Shown piece after piece: positions 1-7,802 of a stretch of 47,524 nucleotides of DNA. This DNA is from Candidatus Nealsonbacteria bacterium RIFOXYB1_FULL_40_15. Lineage in GTDB: Bacteria; Patescibacteriota; Minisyncoccia; Minisyncoccales; GWA2-38-27. The position numbers were made by a program, and so were the translations under genes. The stretch is from positions 1 through 47,524 of the forward strand of contig MHMM01000004.1 of the NCBI GenBank assembly GCA_001821555.1, given 5' to 3'. Under the pieces are notes generated by a model, which was not told the DNA's origin, did not search any database, and saw only the letters and a list, made by a program, of their open reading frames with translations. Each line of letters starts with the position of its first letter. Positions within the stretch are counted from its first letter, which is position 1.

Positions 1-66
1 ATCCAGAGAGAATACAGATCCTGCAGGGGCTGTTCCGTCCACTATCTTGCAGACAGTGATTTTGCC
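1..66. repeat. Intragenic direct repeat copy A (identical to 682..747)
   Basis: 66-nt identical sequence atccagagagaatacagatcctgcagg...gtgattttgcc; offset 681 nt = 227 codons, in frame. Confidence 0.95.
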
Positions 67-840
67 TGGAAGAGCAGGAATCTCTTTAGTCCCGAAATTG
101 TATCCTGAAAGATTAGCATCGGTTATTGAAATTGAGTGGCATGCTGAAGGATACGTTTGCTCCCATCCTGAAACAGGGTCAAGACAAACCTGATAGTTTC
201 CCGGAACAATGCCGGAAATCAAATAATTGCCCGACTCATCGCTTATGGCTGTATCTTTAAGAATATCTCCGTCTTTTAACACAAGTGTCCTACCCTGGAT
301 TCCCGCTTCAGAATCATCTACCATATTTCCGTTCAAATCATGGAAGATCTTTCCTGAAACATTGAAACTTTCTGCTCCTTGAAAAGAGTTCAAAAGCGCC
401 AAAGTCCTTTCCGGTCTGGCCTCATCCACCTTGATTATCCCGTTAGAGTTCTCATTGGCTCCGAATTCAAAGAAGTCAGAGAGAGAAGAAACAGGAGTGT
501 CCCACTGGTCGTTGTACAGAGGAGTCTGCCATCCTGAAGGATAGGCCTCCTGAAGGTAGGCGTATTCTGCGTAAGGAAGATTGTCGTAGGAAATGCACTG
601 TGCATCGTTTACTCCGTCAGATCCCAAGAAATCTGCATTTAAGGTTAATGGCGTGGTAAAGACTGCTGTGTCAAATCCTAGATCCAGAGAGAATACAGAT
701 CCTGCAGGGGCTGTTCCGTCCACTATCTTGCAGACAGTGATTTTGCCGGGACAACAATTAGCTAGAGCTGGCTGAAAGGACAAAACCATGCCCAACAGAA
801 CAAATGCGAACAAAATAAGTATGCTTTTTGTTTTGGTCAT
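1..840 (-). CDS. Secreted/surface protein with prealbumin-like and SdrD-B-like domains; partial, continues past left edge
   Basis: Hand translation from ATG at 840: MTKTKSILILFAFVLLGMVLSFQPALANCCPGKITVCKIVDGTAPAGSVFSLD... with signal peptide; open for 280 codons to base 1; SdrD-B-like KIFHDLNGNMVDDSEAGIQGRTLVLKDGD...GNYLISGIVPGNYQVC. Not in ORF track because the stop is outside the window. Confidence 0.85.
   Translation of the reverse strand, partial: MTKTKSILILFAFVLLGMVLSFQPALANCCPGKITVCKIVDGTAPAGSVFSLDLGFDTAVFTTPLTLNADFLGSDGVNDAQCISYDNLPYAEYAYLQEAYPSGWQTPLYNDQWDTPVSSLSDFFEFGANENSNGIIKVDEARPERTLALLNSFQGAESFNVSGKIFHDLNGNMVDDSEAGIQGRTLVLKDGDILKDTAISDESGNYLISGIVPGNYQVCLDPVSGWEQTYPSACHSISITDANLSGYNFGTKEIPALPGKITVCKIVDGTAPAGSVFSLD
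682..747. repeat. Intragenic direct repeat copy B (identical to 1..66)
   Basis: Exact match to 1..66. Confidence 0.95.
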
Positions 841-1093
841 AAATAAGTTCTTTGTTAATAATTCGACCATTTGAGAAATAATCTAAAACAGACTAATAGT
901 TTTTAGCTTGATTTCAGACTATTTTAATGATCTCCCCTTGTCTCGCCATAGCTTTGTTTAGGCGGACTGTCGAGAAAGAACTTATGAAGAACCAAAGAGC
1001 TATTTAGAAAAAGGACTGTTTAGGGGATGTTTTATCGACGTCTCCATATTATGCACGGAAAGATTCTTATGTCAACCTTTTTGGCCAAAAGGG

Positions 1094-1121
1094 TTGATTT
1101 TTCCATAGCATATGATAGTAT
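1094..1121 (+). promoter_or_regulatory. Putative sigma70-type promoter for rpmE (TTGATT-N16-TAGTAT)
   Basis: -35 TTGATT 1094-1099, -10 TAGTAT 1116-1121, 33 nt before the rpmE ATG. Confidence 0.45.
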
Positions 1122-1154
1122 GGCAATATTAACATAGACGGGGTTTAAAGAATT

Positions 1155-1433
1155 ATGAAAAAAGACATACATCCCAAATATTATGAGAACGCAACTGCAA
1201 CCTGCGCCTGTGGGAAGATTTTTGAAATAGGATCCACCAAAGAGCATCTGAATGTGGAAATCTGCTCAAACTGCCATCCATTCTACACAGGCAAAGAGAA
1301 AATAGTTGACACATTAGGAAGAGTGGAGAAATTCAGGAAGAAGCTGGAAAAAAAGTCAAAGATCCAGGTCTCAAAGAGAGAAAAGAAAGAGGCAAAATTA
1401 AAGAAAAAAGCAGAAAAAAAAGCAAAAAAATAA
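1155..1433 (+). CDS. rpmE: 50S ribosomal protein L31 (bL31) with Lys-rich C-terminal tail
   Basis: [49 protein letters not shown] is a canonical bL31 signature with zinc-binding Cys pairs. Confidence 0.95.
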   Translation: MKKDIHPKYYENATATCACGKIFEIGSTKEHLNVEICSNCHPFYTGKEKIVDTLGRVEKFRKKLEKKSKIQVSKREKKEAKLKKKAEKKAKK

Positions 1434-1440
1434 AAGAAGA

Positions 1441-1466
1441 GGAGTGCGCGAACGCACTCCTTTTGT
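1441..1466 (+). terminator. Rho-independent terminator after rpmE
   Basis: GGAGTGCG-CGAA-CGCACTCC followed by TTTTGTT. Confidence 0.85.
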
Positions 1467-1485
1467 TGTAGACGAGGGAGAGATA

Positions 1486-1761
1486 TCACACCCTCTCAAC
1501 TCTCTCGATTGTCCCGCCATATACACTGTCCCAGAAACCAATCCGGATCAGTGTTTGGCGGATTTCTTGATCCATCATCTCACTCGGATCGAGATCATCC
1601 GGCCAATTATAGACCGGCTGGAGCCGATCGTTGCCATGGACAACGCGCCCCTGCGCGATTGCGTTATGACTAAGAAGGATGTCCCTTCTCGCTCCAATGA
1701 TGATCGGCGTATTAGCCGAGCCATCATTCACAGTCCAAACTTGCACCGAACAGCCAGTCAT
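1486..1761 (-). CDS. Hypothetical small protein (91 aa)
   Basis: ORF preceded by GAAAGGGACAAATC-ATG and a consensus promoter upstream. Confidence 0.65.
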   Translation of the reverse strand: MTGCSVQVWTVNDGSANTPIIIGARRDILLSHNAIAQGRVVHGNDRLQPVYNWPDDLDPSEMMDQEIRQTLIRIGFWDSVYGGTIERVERV

Positions 1762-1818
1762 GATTTGTCCCTTTCTCTATACGGGAAACAATGAACTTTC
1801 CGTTTCTACGATACTTTA

Positions 1819-1846
1819 ATTATAGCATATTGTATCTTTTTGTCAA
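1819..1846 (-). promoter_or_regulatory. Consensus sigma70 promoter TTGACA-N16-TATAAT
   Basis: Minus strand reads TTGACAAAAAGATACAATATGCTATAAT; exact -35 and -10 hexamers. Confidence 0.8.
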
Positions 1847-1884
1847 TAGTTTACTGACACAGGTTATTCTGTTATTATATCCTT

Positions 1885-2934
1885 ATGGCAGATATTGAAG
1901 AGATAAAAAAAGAATACGATTCTGTGATAGAAGAACTCTCTGATCCAGAGGTTGTTTCTGATTGGCAAAAGTTTGAGGAACTTTCCAAAAAAAAGAAATC
2001 CTTGGAAAGATTAGTTGAGAAATTCAAAGAAATTGAAGATATAGAAAAGAAAATTAAAGAAAACAAAGCTATAATATCTTCCCAGCTAGATCCAGAACTG
2101 GTTATCCTTGCAGAAGGAGAACTCCCCCATCTTGAAAAAAGAGAATCCGAACTGAAGAAAGACCTAGAAAACCTCTTGAAAGAGGATTCTTCTGCGTCTT
2201 CATACGACGCCATATTGGAGATAAGAGCAGGGGCAGGAGGAGATGAGGCGTCTCTTTTTGCCGCCAACCTTTACAAAATGTATGCGAGATTCGCTGAATC
2301 TAAAGGGTGGCCCCACAAAGTCTTAGAATCCCACCCTACAGAGCTGGGAGGATTCAAAGAGATAATATTTGAAATAAACAGCGAAGAGGCTTTTTCAAAA
2401 CTCAAGTACGAGGGAGGAGTCCATAGAGTCCAAAGAATTCCTGAAACAGAAAAGCAGGGAAGAATACATACGTCCACCGCTTCGGTTGCCGTTCTTCCAA
2501 AGCCAAAGAAATCAGAATTCAAAATAAAGCCGGATGAACTTAAAATAGACGTTTACAGGTCTTCGGGGCCCGGAGGGCAAAACGTAAACAAAAGAGAAAC
2601 CGCCGTGAGAATAACCCATGTTCCGACAGGAATGGTTGTAAGCTCCCAAACCGAAAGAAACCAAGCCCAAAATAAAGAAAATGCCCTAGCCATACTCTCT
2701 GCCCGCCTGATGGAGCAGGAAGAAGAAGAGAGAACCAAAAAACTAGGAGGAAAAAGAAACGAGCAAATTGGCTCTGCCAAAAGGGCAGAAAAGATTAGGA
2801 CTTACAATTTTCCCCAAGACAGGATTACCGACCACAGAGTCAAGAAATCCTGGCATAATATTGAAGAAACAATGGCAGGCAGACTGGATGAGCTTCTCAA
2901 TGATGTTGCCGAAGAACTTAAGCCAAATACTTAA
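1885..2934 (+). CDS. prfA: Peptide chain release factor 1
   Basis: GGQ motif SSGPGGQNVNKRETAVRITH; RF1-type VHRVQRIPETEKQGRIHTSTASVAVLP. Confidence 0.95.
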   Translation: MADIEEIKKEYDSVIEELSDPEVVSDWQKFEELSKKKKSLERLVEKFKEIEDIEKKIKENKAIISSQLDPELVILAEGELPHLEKRESELKKDLENLLKEDSSASSYDAILEIRAGAGGDEASLFAANLYKMYARFAESKGWPHKVLESHPTELGGFKEIIFEINSEEAFSKLKYEGGVHRVQRIPETEKQGRIHTSTASVAVLPKPKKSEFKIKPDELKIDVYRSSGPGGQNVNKRETAVRITHVPTGMVVSSQTERNQAQNKENALAILSARLMEQEEEERTKKLGGKRNEQIGSAKRAEKIRTYNFPQDRITDHRVKKSWHNIEETMAGRLDELLNDVAEELKPNT

Positions 2935-3133
2935 ACCTCGGGACAATTTTTCCGTTAAGCTCAACGTTTTCTAAAAACATCTTTTCGGGCCTTGCCCAGA
3001 TTTTTCCTTTTTCATCTTTATACAAAACCAAACATTCTAAGGTTTCAGAATGCTTAGCTTCCCCCACTACTTCGTAGACATTTCCCTTAAAGTGTCTGTA
3101 TTTGCCTTTTTTAATCATAGAGCTATATCTCAT
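2918..3133 (-). CDS. DUF1653 family protein
   Basis: KKGKYRHFKGNVYEVVGEAKHSETLECLVLYKDEKG...WARPEKMF matches the DUF1653 pattern; tail-to-tail overlap with prfA. Confidence 0.8.
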   Translation of the reverse strand: MRYSSMIKKGKYRHFKGNVYEVVGEAKHSETLECLVLYKDEKGKIWARPEKMFLENVELNGKIVPRFKYLA

Positions 3134-3731
3134 AATGCTCTTTCCATTGGAATCCTTTTTCTTTGAACATCGCCCTTATCCTGCCCTTAACTGCTTCTAA
3201 AAGAGGTTTTAGCGGAGGAAAAGCGTTCACTGCTTCGTCTGCGTATTTAGCAACTAGCTCCGCTCTTTGGTCATCTTTTTCGGAAGCAAAATTAACGCTT
3301 AGAAGATGTATAAGAGTTTCTATCTTGTCCAATGCTCTTGCATACTTGGATTCTTCTGTTGCTCCTTCTTCGTACTCTTTCCAGAGATTATACAAAAAAG
3401 AACCCGCAGGAAGCTTCTCTTTTATGCTGGCCATTGCATCTTCTTCCGTTCTTTGCTTTTCAGACTTGGTTATTTCTCCCAACTTAATCCTATAAGCATC
3501 AATATCTCCTGTAATTGATTCTGCAAGGTCATGAACAAGCAGAAGCTGGACAGCCCTTTGAGAGTCTATTCCTTTTACCTCTTCTGAAATAACCAGGGCT
3601 ATAAAAGCTGCCTTCCATGAATGATCCGCAGATCTATCCCTTACATATTCCGGGCAAGTGCTGTATCTGAAAGTTTTCTTCAGAGATTCGGTTTCAATAA
3701 AAAAGTCTATTATTTTTTCCAGTTTAAGCAT
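3123..3731 (-). CDS. HD-domain phosphohydrolase (YfbR/HDDC2-like)
   Basis: RSADHSWKAAFIAL...LLVHDLAESITGDI HD-domain motif. Confidence 0.85.
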   Translation of the reverse strand: MLKLEKIIDFFIETESLKKTFRYSTCPEYVRDRSADHSWKAAFIALVISEEVKGIDSQRAVQLLLVHDLAESITGDIDAYRIKLGEITKSEKQRTEEDAMASIKEKLPAGSFLYNLWKEYEEGATEESKYARALDKIETLIHLLSVNFASEKDDQRAELVAKYADEAVNAFPPLKPLLEAVKGRIRAMFKEKGFQWKEHYEI

Positions 3732-4275
3732 TTGTTTTGTTTATCATGTCCTGCATCAGGTCTCCGTACTTGGCATCAACTATTTCAAAATCAGGCATGA
3801 TCTTCTGCATAAGACTGATGCATTCCTCTCTGGCTTTTCTTATTTCGGAATCTGAAACAATAAGTTTTTCAATTTCTATAAAGTCTCCCAACAAATCAAC
3901 TCTGTCAACTGCAATTGAGAAATCTCTATGCTTATAATTCTCCCTTGTTTTTGAAAGAGTAAAAGCTTCTTTAAAGTTTAGCCTGCTAAGAAATTTTGTT
4001 CCTGATTCTATACTGTTTAGTCTTGACTCTATTTCCAGTCCTCCCCCTTTTCTTATAATCTCCTTGAAAGTGAGCTCTATATCGTTATCAACCTGCCTTA
4101 TTCTTGCGCTATATCCCCCTTCAATAACTTTTGTATTTTCATCTAAAAAAATGGGGTTCCCGAATATCTTGTCCGTTTGTTTTTGAGTATTTATATAAAC
4201 AGCTCCGATCTTATTCAGAGAAACTTTTAATAATTCTATGTTTTTTATTCTGCTTTTTACTTCTACTTCAATCAT
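3724..4275 (-). CDS. CYTH-domain protein (class IV adenylate cyclase / triphosphatase-like)
   Basis: N-terminal ExExK motif (MIEVEVK) and CyaB-like body; 8-bp overlap with the HD gene. Confidence 0.75.
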   Translation of the reverse strand: MIEVEVKSRIKNIELLKVSLNKIGAVYINTQKQTDKIFGNPIFLDENTKVIEGGYSARIRQVDNDIELTFKEIIRKGGGLEIESRLNSIESGTKFLSRLNFKEAFTLSKTRENYKHRDFSIAVDRVDLLGDFIEIEKLIVSDSEIRKAREECISLMQKIMPDFEIVDAKYGDLMQDMINKTNA

Positions 4276-4897
4276 TATCTTTCAAATATTCAGCTGTTTC
4301 TCTCTTTATTCTTTCTTTCACGTCTTCCCATTTTATATCCTCCAGCATCACTGGCACTGGATCTTTTTCCGCCTCATCAAAATAGAAAAGGCTTTTCAGT
4401 AAATGCATGCGGTTGTATTTTATCCCTTCATACTTTTTATCAAACAAAGTCAAGAGTTCTTTGAGGGAAATCTTGTTTAAAATAAAATACAAGTCAACAA
4501 AATCTTTTTTGCTTCCTCTGGATGAGATCACATCTATTTTCATGCAGGCGATATCCCTGAAATCAGCTATTTTTACCCCCTTATATTCCGCTAACGGAAA
4601 TAAAAGCTTGTATGGATACTTAAAAAAGCTAACCAGGACCCCGTTCAAACTGCAATTCAGGGTGTCCTCTTCCGTTTTACTATTAATTTTCAAATCCCCC
4701 AAAGCCGATAATCTTTCTGTGAGCTTTGCTGTTGAAAAAGGCGCAGGATTGAAAAAATCCAAATCAATGGATTTTCTGTGGCCGAACTGTAAAGCCAGGC
4801 CGGTGCCTCCGGCGAGATAAAAATCATTTAAGCATTCGGATTCGGCTATCTTCTCCCAAACATGCTTTGTTTTTGCTTCAAGAGCTTTTTCCTGCAT
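4268..4897 (-). CDS. AbiEii/AbiGii-like nucleotidyltransferase
   Basis: FYLAGGTGLALQFGHRKSIDLDFF signature; ATG at 4897 preferred over the TTG at 4936 used by the ORF track. Confidence 0.8.
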   Translation of the reverse strand: MQEKALEAKTKHVWEKIAESECLNDFYLAGGTGLALQFGHRKSIDLDFFNPAPFSTAKLTERLSALGDLKINSKTEEDTLNCSLNGVLVSFFKYPYKLLFPLAEYKGVKIADFRDIACMKIDVISSRGSKKDFVDLYFILNKISLKELLTLFDKKYEGIKYNRMHLLKSLFYFDEAEKDPVPVMLEDIKWEDVKERIKRETAEYLKDND

Positions 4898-5148
4898 GAA
4901 AATAGGCTTATTGGTATATTGAATACATTGCTCCAAAAACTTAAGTTTTTATTGCTTGTATAACAGGTTTTCTTTGATGTTTCCTTTATTTTCCTTATTC
5001 CATAAATCTTCTTAATGGTCTTGTAGTCCTCTACATCTCCGTAATTCAGAACTCTTGAGATTATAAAATCCGAGTCTTTCAAATAGCCCAGATCATCAGA
5101 ATTCACATCCCAGAAAAGCTCTTTATTCAAAGAAATCTTCTTGTTCAT
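4846..5148 (-). CDS. Small DUF6922-like protein; putative partner of the AbiEii-like nucleotidyltransferase
   Basis: LFWDVNSDDLGYLKDSDFIISRVLNYGDVEDYKTIKKIYG...NLSFWSNVFNIP resembles small proteins commonly encoded directly upstream of AbiEii-type genes. Confidence 0.6.
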   Translation of the reverse strand: MNKKISLNKELFWDVNSDDLGYLKDSDFIISRVLNYGDVEDYKTIKKIYGIRKIKETSKKTCYTSNKNLSFWSNVFNIPISLFSCRKKLLKQKQSMFGRR

Positions 5149-5192
5149 TTAATCTAATTATACCACAAAACTGCCTCAAAAAGAAGCACCTT

Positions 5193-5594
5193 TTATAAAT
5201 TGAGGATGCTATAAATGTCCAAAACTGCTCCCAATATCAAAGCTATTAAAGACAAAAGGAATATGAGGCCCGAGTTCCACCTGGATTTAGATGTTAAGCT
5301 GGTTTCAACCAGATAATGAAGAGCTTGTTTTCTATTCTTCTCTATTTGAGAAATTTCTACTGCTTCCACAAGATTATACTTCTTTACCAGTTCTGCCCTT
5401 TTCTTCGCCACCTGATATCTGTGCCAGAAATAAAGAACAAATCCTGCGGTGCCAATATACCATGCTATATCCACCCACAAAGAACTGTAAATGTTTAAGA
5501 ATATTATTATCCTATAAGCGACTGTAGCTATTATTCCGGTCCAAAAAAAGAAAATCCTGGCTGCTTTTGGGCTTGGCTCTATAATATTGTCCAT
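5193..5594 (-). CDS. Hypothetical membrane protein
   Basis: 133-aa ORF with three hydrophobic segments. Confidence 0.7.
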   Translation of the reverse strand: MDNIIEPSPKAARIFFFWTGIIATVAYRIIIFLNIYSSLWVDIAWYIGTAGFVLYFWHRYQVAKKRAELVKKYNLVEAVEISQIEKNRKQALHYLVETSLTSKSRWNSGLIFLLSLIALILGAVLDIYSILNL

Positions 5595-5714
5595 TAGAAT
5601 ATATTACCACAACTGTTTTCAAATGTCCCTGTTGAAATATTTTTTAATTAAGAGTATGGTGGAATAATTGCACATTAACAACATTCCTAACCAATTTTTC
5701 TTACGGAGGCCGAT

Positions 5715-6665
5715 ATGGAGAAGCAAGAACTTGCGACAGCGGAACAAGAAAAAGGAGCTGGAGATTTTATTTTAGCGCCAATCGCACAGATAAGGAGATG
5801 CTTAAGCCAGCCAAGAACTTTTTTTAGTCCGAAAAAGTTAGCAGAACTCGCTGAAAGCATAAGGACCAACGGCCAAATTCAACCTGGGATAGCCAAGAGA
5901 ATACATGATGGACAGTATAGGTTTGAATTGGTTGATGGAGAAAGGAGATGGCGAGCACTGCAGATGATTAACAGAAAACACATGAAGTTGGTAATTTCAG
6001 AAGTGGCAGTGGATGAACAAAGCCAATTCACCGCTTCAATAGTTTCCAATTTCGGCGGGGAAGACCATACACCTTTAGAGATTGCCGCCGCCATAAAAAA
6101 ATTCCAGAATTGGGGCGTAACCCTGGATCAGATTGCAAGCAGGTTCGTTAAGTCGATTTCATGGGTTTCGCAGCATTTAAGAATCTTACAGCTTTCTGAT
6201 GAAGTCCTGGAGCTAATGGATCCCGAGCTTCCCGAAGACGAACAGCTGACCTATTCTATCGCAATAGAGCTGGCGTGTCTGCCAAAAAAACTTCAATTTA
6301 ATGCAGCTAGGATAATTATGTCTCGCGAAATGAAGCTGGCAGCGGCAAGAAATTTCATCCGAGACGAAGCGGATAAAGCAGGAGCTCCATGCGTTGAAAG
6401 AAGGAAAAGAAGGCCCGATGATGAGTACAGGGTTCTTTCAAGCTTCCTAAAAAGAGTGGAGAGAGACATTAATCTTCATTCGCAGAGAACGCAAGAATTC
6501 TATGATAGCATGTTTAGTTTCCGTAGCCAGCAAGACCCCATGGATTCGATAATGGCAGCAACAAGAATAAAGGAAAAGATGGATCTGCTCTCTTCGAAGA
6601 TCAGGGAATCTGTGGAAAAACAAAAAGCCAGATACAAAAGCCAGAAAGCTCTGCGATCGGCTTAG
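5715..6665 (+). CDS. ParB/Spo0J-family protein (orphan)
   Basis: RYRFELVDGERRWRAL-type ParB N-domain motif (QYRFELVDGERRWRALQM) and HTH (LDQIASRFVKSISWVSQHLRILQLSDEV). Confidence 0.88.
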   Translation: MEKQELATAEQEKGAGDFILAPIAQIRRCLSQPRTFFSPKKLAELAESIRTNGQIQPGIAKRIHDGQYRFELVDGERRWRALQMINRKHMKLVISEVAVDEQSQFTASIVSNFGGEDHTPLEIAAAIKKFQNWGVTLDQIASRFVKSISWVSQHLRILQLSDEVLELMDPELPEDEQLTYSIAIELACLPKKLQFNAARIIMSREMKLAAARNFIRDEADKAGAPCVERRKRRPDDEYRVLSSFLKRVERDINLHSQRTQEFYDSMFSFRSQQDPMDSIMAATRIKEKMDLLSSKIRESVEKQKARYKSQKALRSA

Positions 6666-6690
6666 CTGGAGTCAATACTCCAGCTTTTTT
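6664..6690 (+). terminator. Rho-independent terminator after the ParB-like gene
   Basis: AGCTGGAGT-CAAT-ACTCCAGCT + T-run. Confidence 0.88.
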
Positions 6691-7453
6691 ATTCCACGCC
6701 TTCGCTTAAGGAAACTATGGAATATCCTTGAGAAATAATTTCAGAGAATACCTCGTCCAGTATATCCCCCGTTATATCATCCCCTATATGCATCAGATAT
6801 ATGGTTCCGGGCTTTAAATTATCCATAATCCTGGCTTTTGACTGTTCTTTTGTAAATCCCTGATCCTCTTTCCAATCCAGAACATCAATTGTCCAGTAAA
6901 CAGCTCTGTATCCTGCAAAGAAAGCTTTCTCAAAAACCCTAGCATCTCTGTCTCCGTAAGGGGGCCTGAAGTACGGCTTAGTGGAAACTCCTGTTATTTG
7001 ATATATTATTTCATCTGCCATATTCAGCTCCTCTATAATCTTTTCGTCTTCTGTTCTGGTCAGATAAGGGTGGCTGTAGGTATGGTTGAATATCTCGTGT
7101 CCAGCAGAAGAAATCCTCCTTAAAGATTCGGGGTTCTGCTCAGCCCATTTCCCGGTTATGAAAAATGTGCCTTTCAATTCATATTTTTCAAGGACAGAAA
7201 GAATTCTGTCCAAAGATTGAATCCCAGAGCCCGCGTCAAAGGTGAATATAACCTGTTTCTTATTCCTATTTCCCCATACTATTTCAGGTAAAACTTCCGG
7301 AGGATTTTCATCTTTCGGAGATTCTTTTGGTTTCTCTTGATTTTTTTCGGGTTTTATATATATAAAAAGCTCTTCAGGATCTGCCAGATTGGCATAATAG
7401 CCTGCCGACAAAAGAAGAACAAGACAGAATATTAAGAAAATGGACTTTTTCAT
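6689..7453 (-). CDS. Polysaccharide deacetylase (NodB homology domain), membrane anchored
   Basis: VIFTFDAGSGIQ...KGTFFITGKWAEQNPESLRRISSAGHEIFNHTYSHPYLT; start MKKSIFLIFCLVLLLSAGYY (signal/TM) preferred over the upstream start at 7531. Confidence 0.88.
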   Translation of the reverse strand: MKKSIFLIFCLVLLLSAGYYANLADPEELFIYIKPEKNQEKPKESPKDENPPEVLPEIVWGNRNKKQVIFTFDAGSGIQSLDRILSVLEKYELKGTFFITGKWAEQNPESLRRISSAGHEIFNHTYSHPYLTRTEDEKIIEELNMADEIIYQITGVSTKPYFRPPYGDRDARVFEKAFFAGYRAVYWTIDVLDWKEDQGFTKEQSKARIMDNLKPGTIYLMHIGDDITGDILDEVFSEIISQGYSIVSLSEGVE

Positions 7454-7508
7454 ACGATAATACATTATCTTTTTTGATAAAAAAGTAAAGCAGCAGGTTA
7501 AAAATATA

Positions 7509-7541
7509 AAGCCGCAACGCCTGTGCAACATTGCGGCTTTT
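7509..7541. terminator. Hairpin AAGCCGCAA...TTGCGGCTTTTT (possible bidirectional terminator)
   Basis: 7-bp GC-rich stem flanked by A-rich and T-run sequence. Confidence 0.6.
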
Positions 7542-7628
7542 TATGGAGGCCTGTGGCAATCACAGGGAAAATACGCGTCGTGCTGATCTTACTATACCGC
7601 AACACAATGTTTTAGTCAATAGCGGCTG

Positions 7629-7781
7629 TTATTTTTTCACCCTCTCATGGAGATACTCGTTTATTCTCCCCTTTCCCTTACATTTATGGCATTTTCCGTT
7701 TTTGCATACGGAGCACCCCTGACCATTGCAGTTTCTGCAATTTCCGGACCCATTGCAGGTCGGACAGGTTTTATCATCCAT
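7629..7781 (-). CDS. 50-aa zinc-finger protein with four packed CxxCxGxG-like units (DnaJ central-domain-like)
   Basis: Hand translation: MDDKTCPTCNGSGNCRNCNGQGCSVCKNGKCHKCKGKGRINEYLHERVKK*; SD AAGGAG upstream of ATG. Below the ORF track length cutoff. Confidence 0.8.
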   Translation of the reverse strand: MDDKTCPTCNGSGNCRNCNGQGCSVCKNGKCHKCKGKGRINEYLHERVKK

Positions 7782-7802
7782 AGAAAATTCTCCTTAAAAG
7801 AA

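Noticed and set aside
1073-1096. Hairpin CAACCTTTT-TGGCC-AAAAGGGTTG upstream of rpmE
   Set aside because: Could be a weak terminator or operator, but the stem is AT-rich with a mismatch and no gene clearly ends there; not called.
1032-1247. Minus-strand 71-aa ORF over the rpmE start region
   Set aside because: Antisense to rpmE; no RBS and implausible composition.
1875-2964. Several antisense ORFs across prfA (1875-2267, 2271-2522, 2553-2780, 2743-2964)
   Set aside because: Ser/Leu-rich shadow translations of a confident prfA reading frame.
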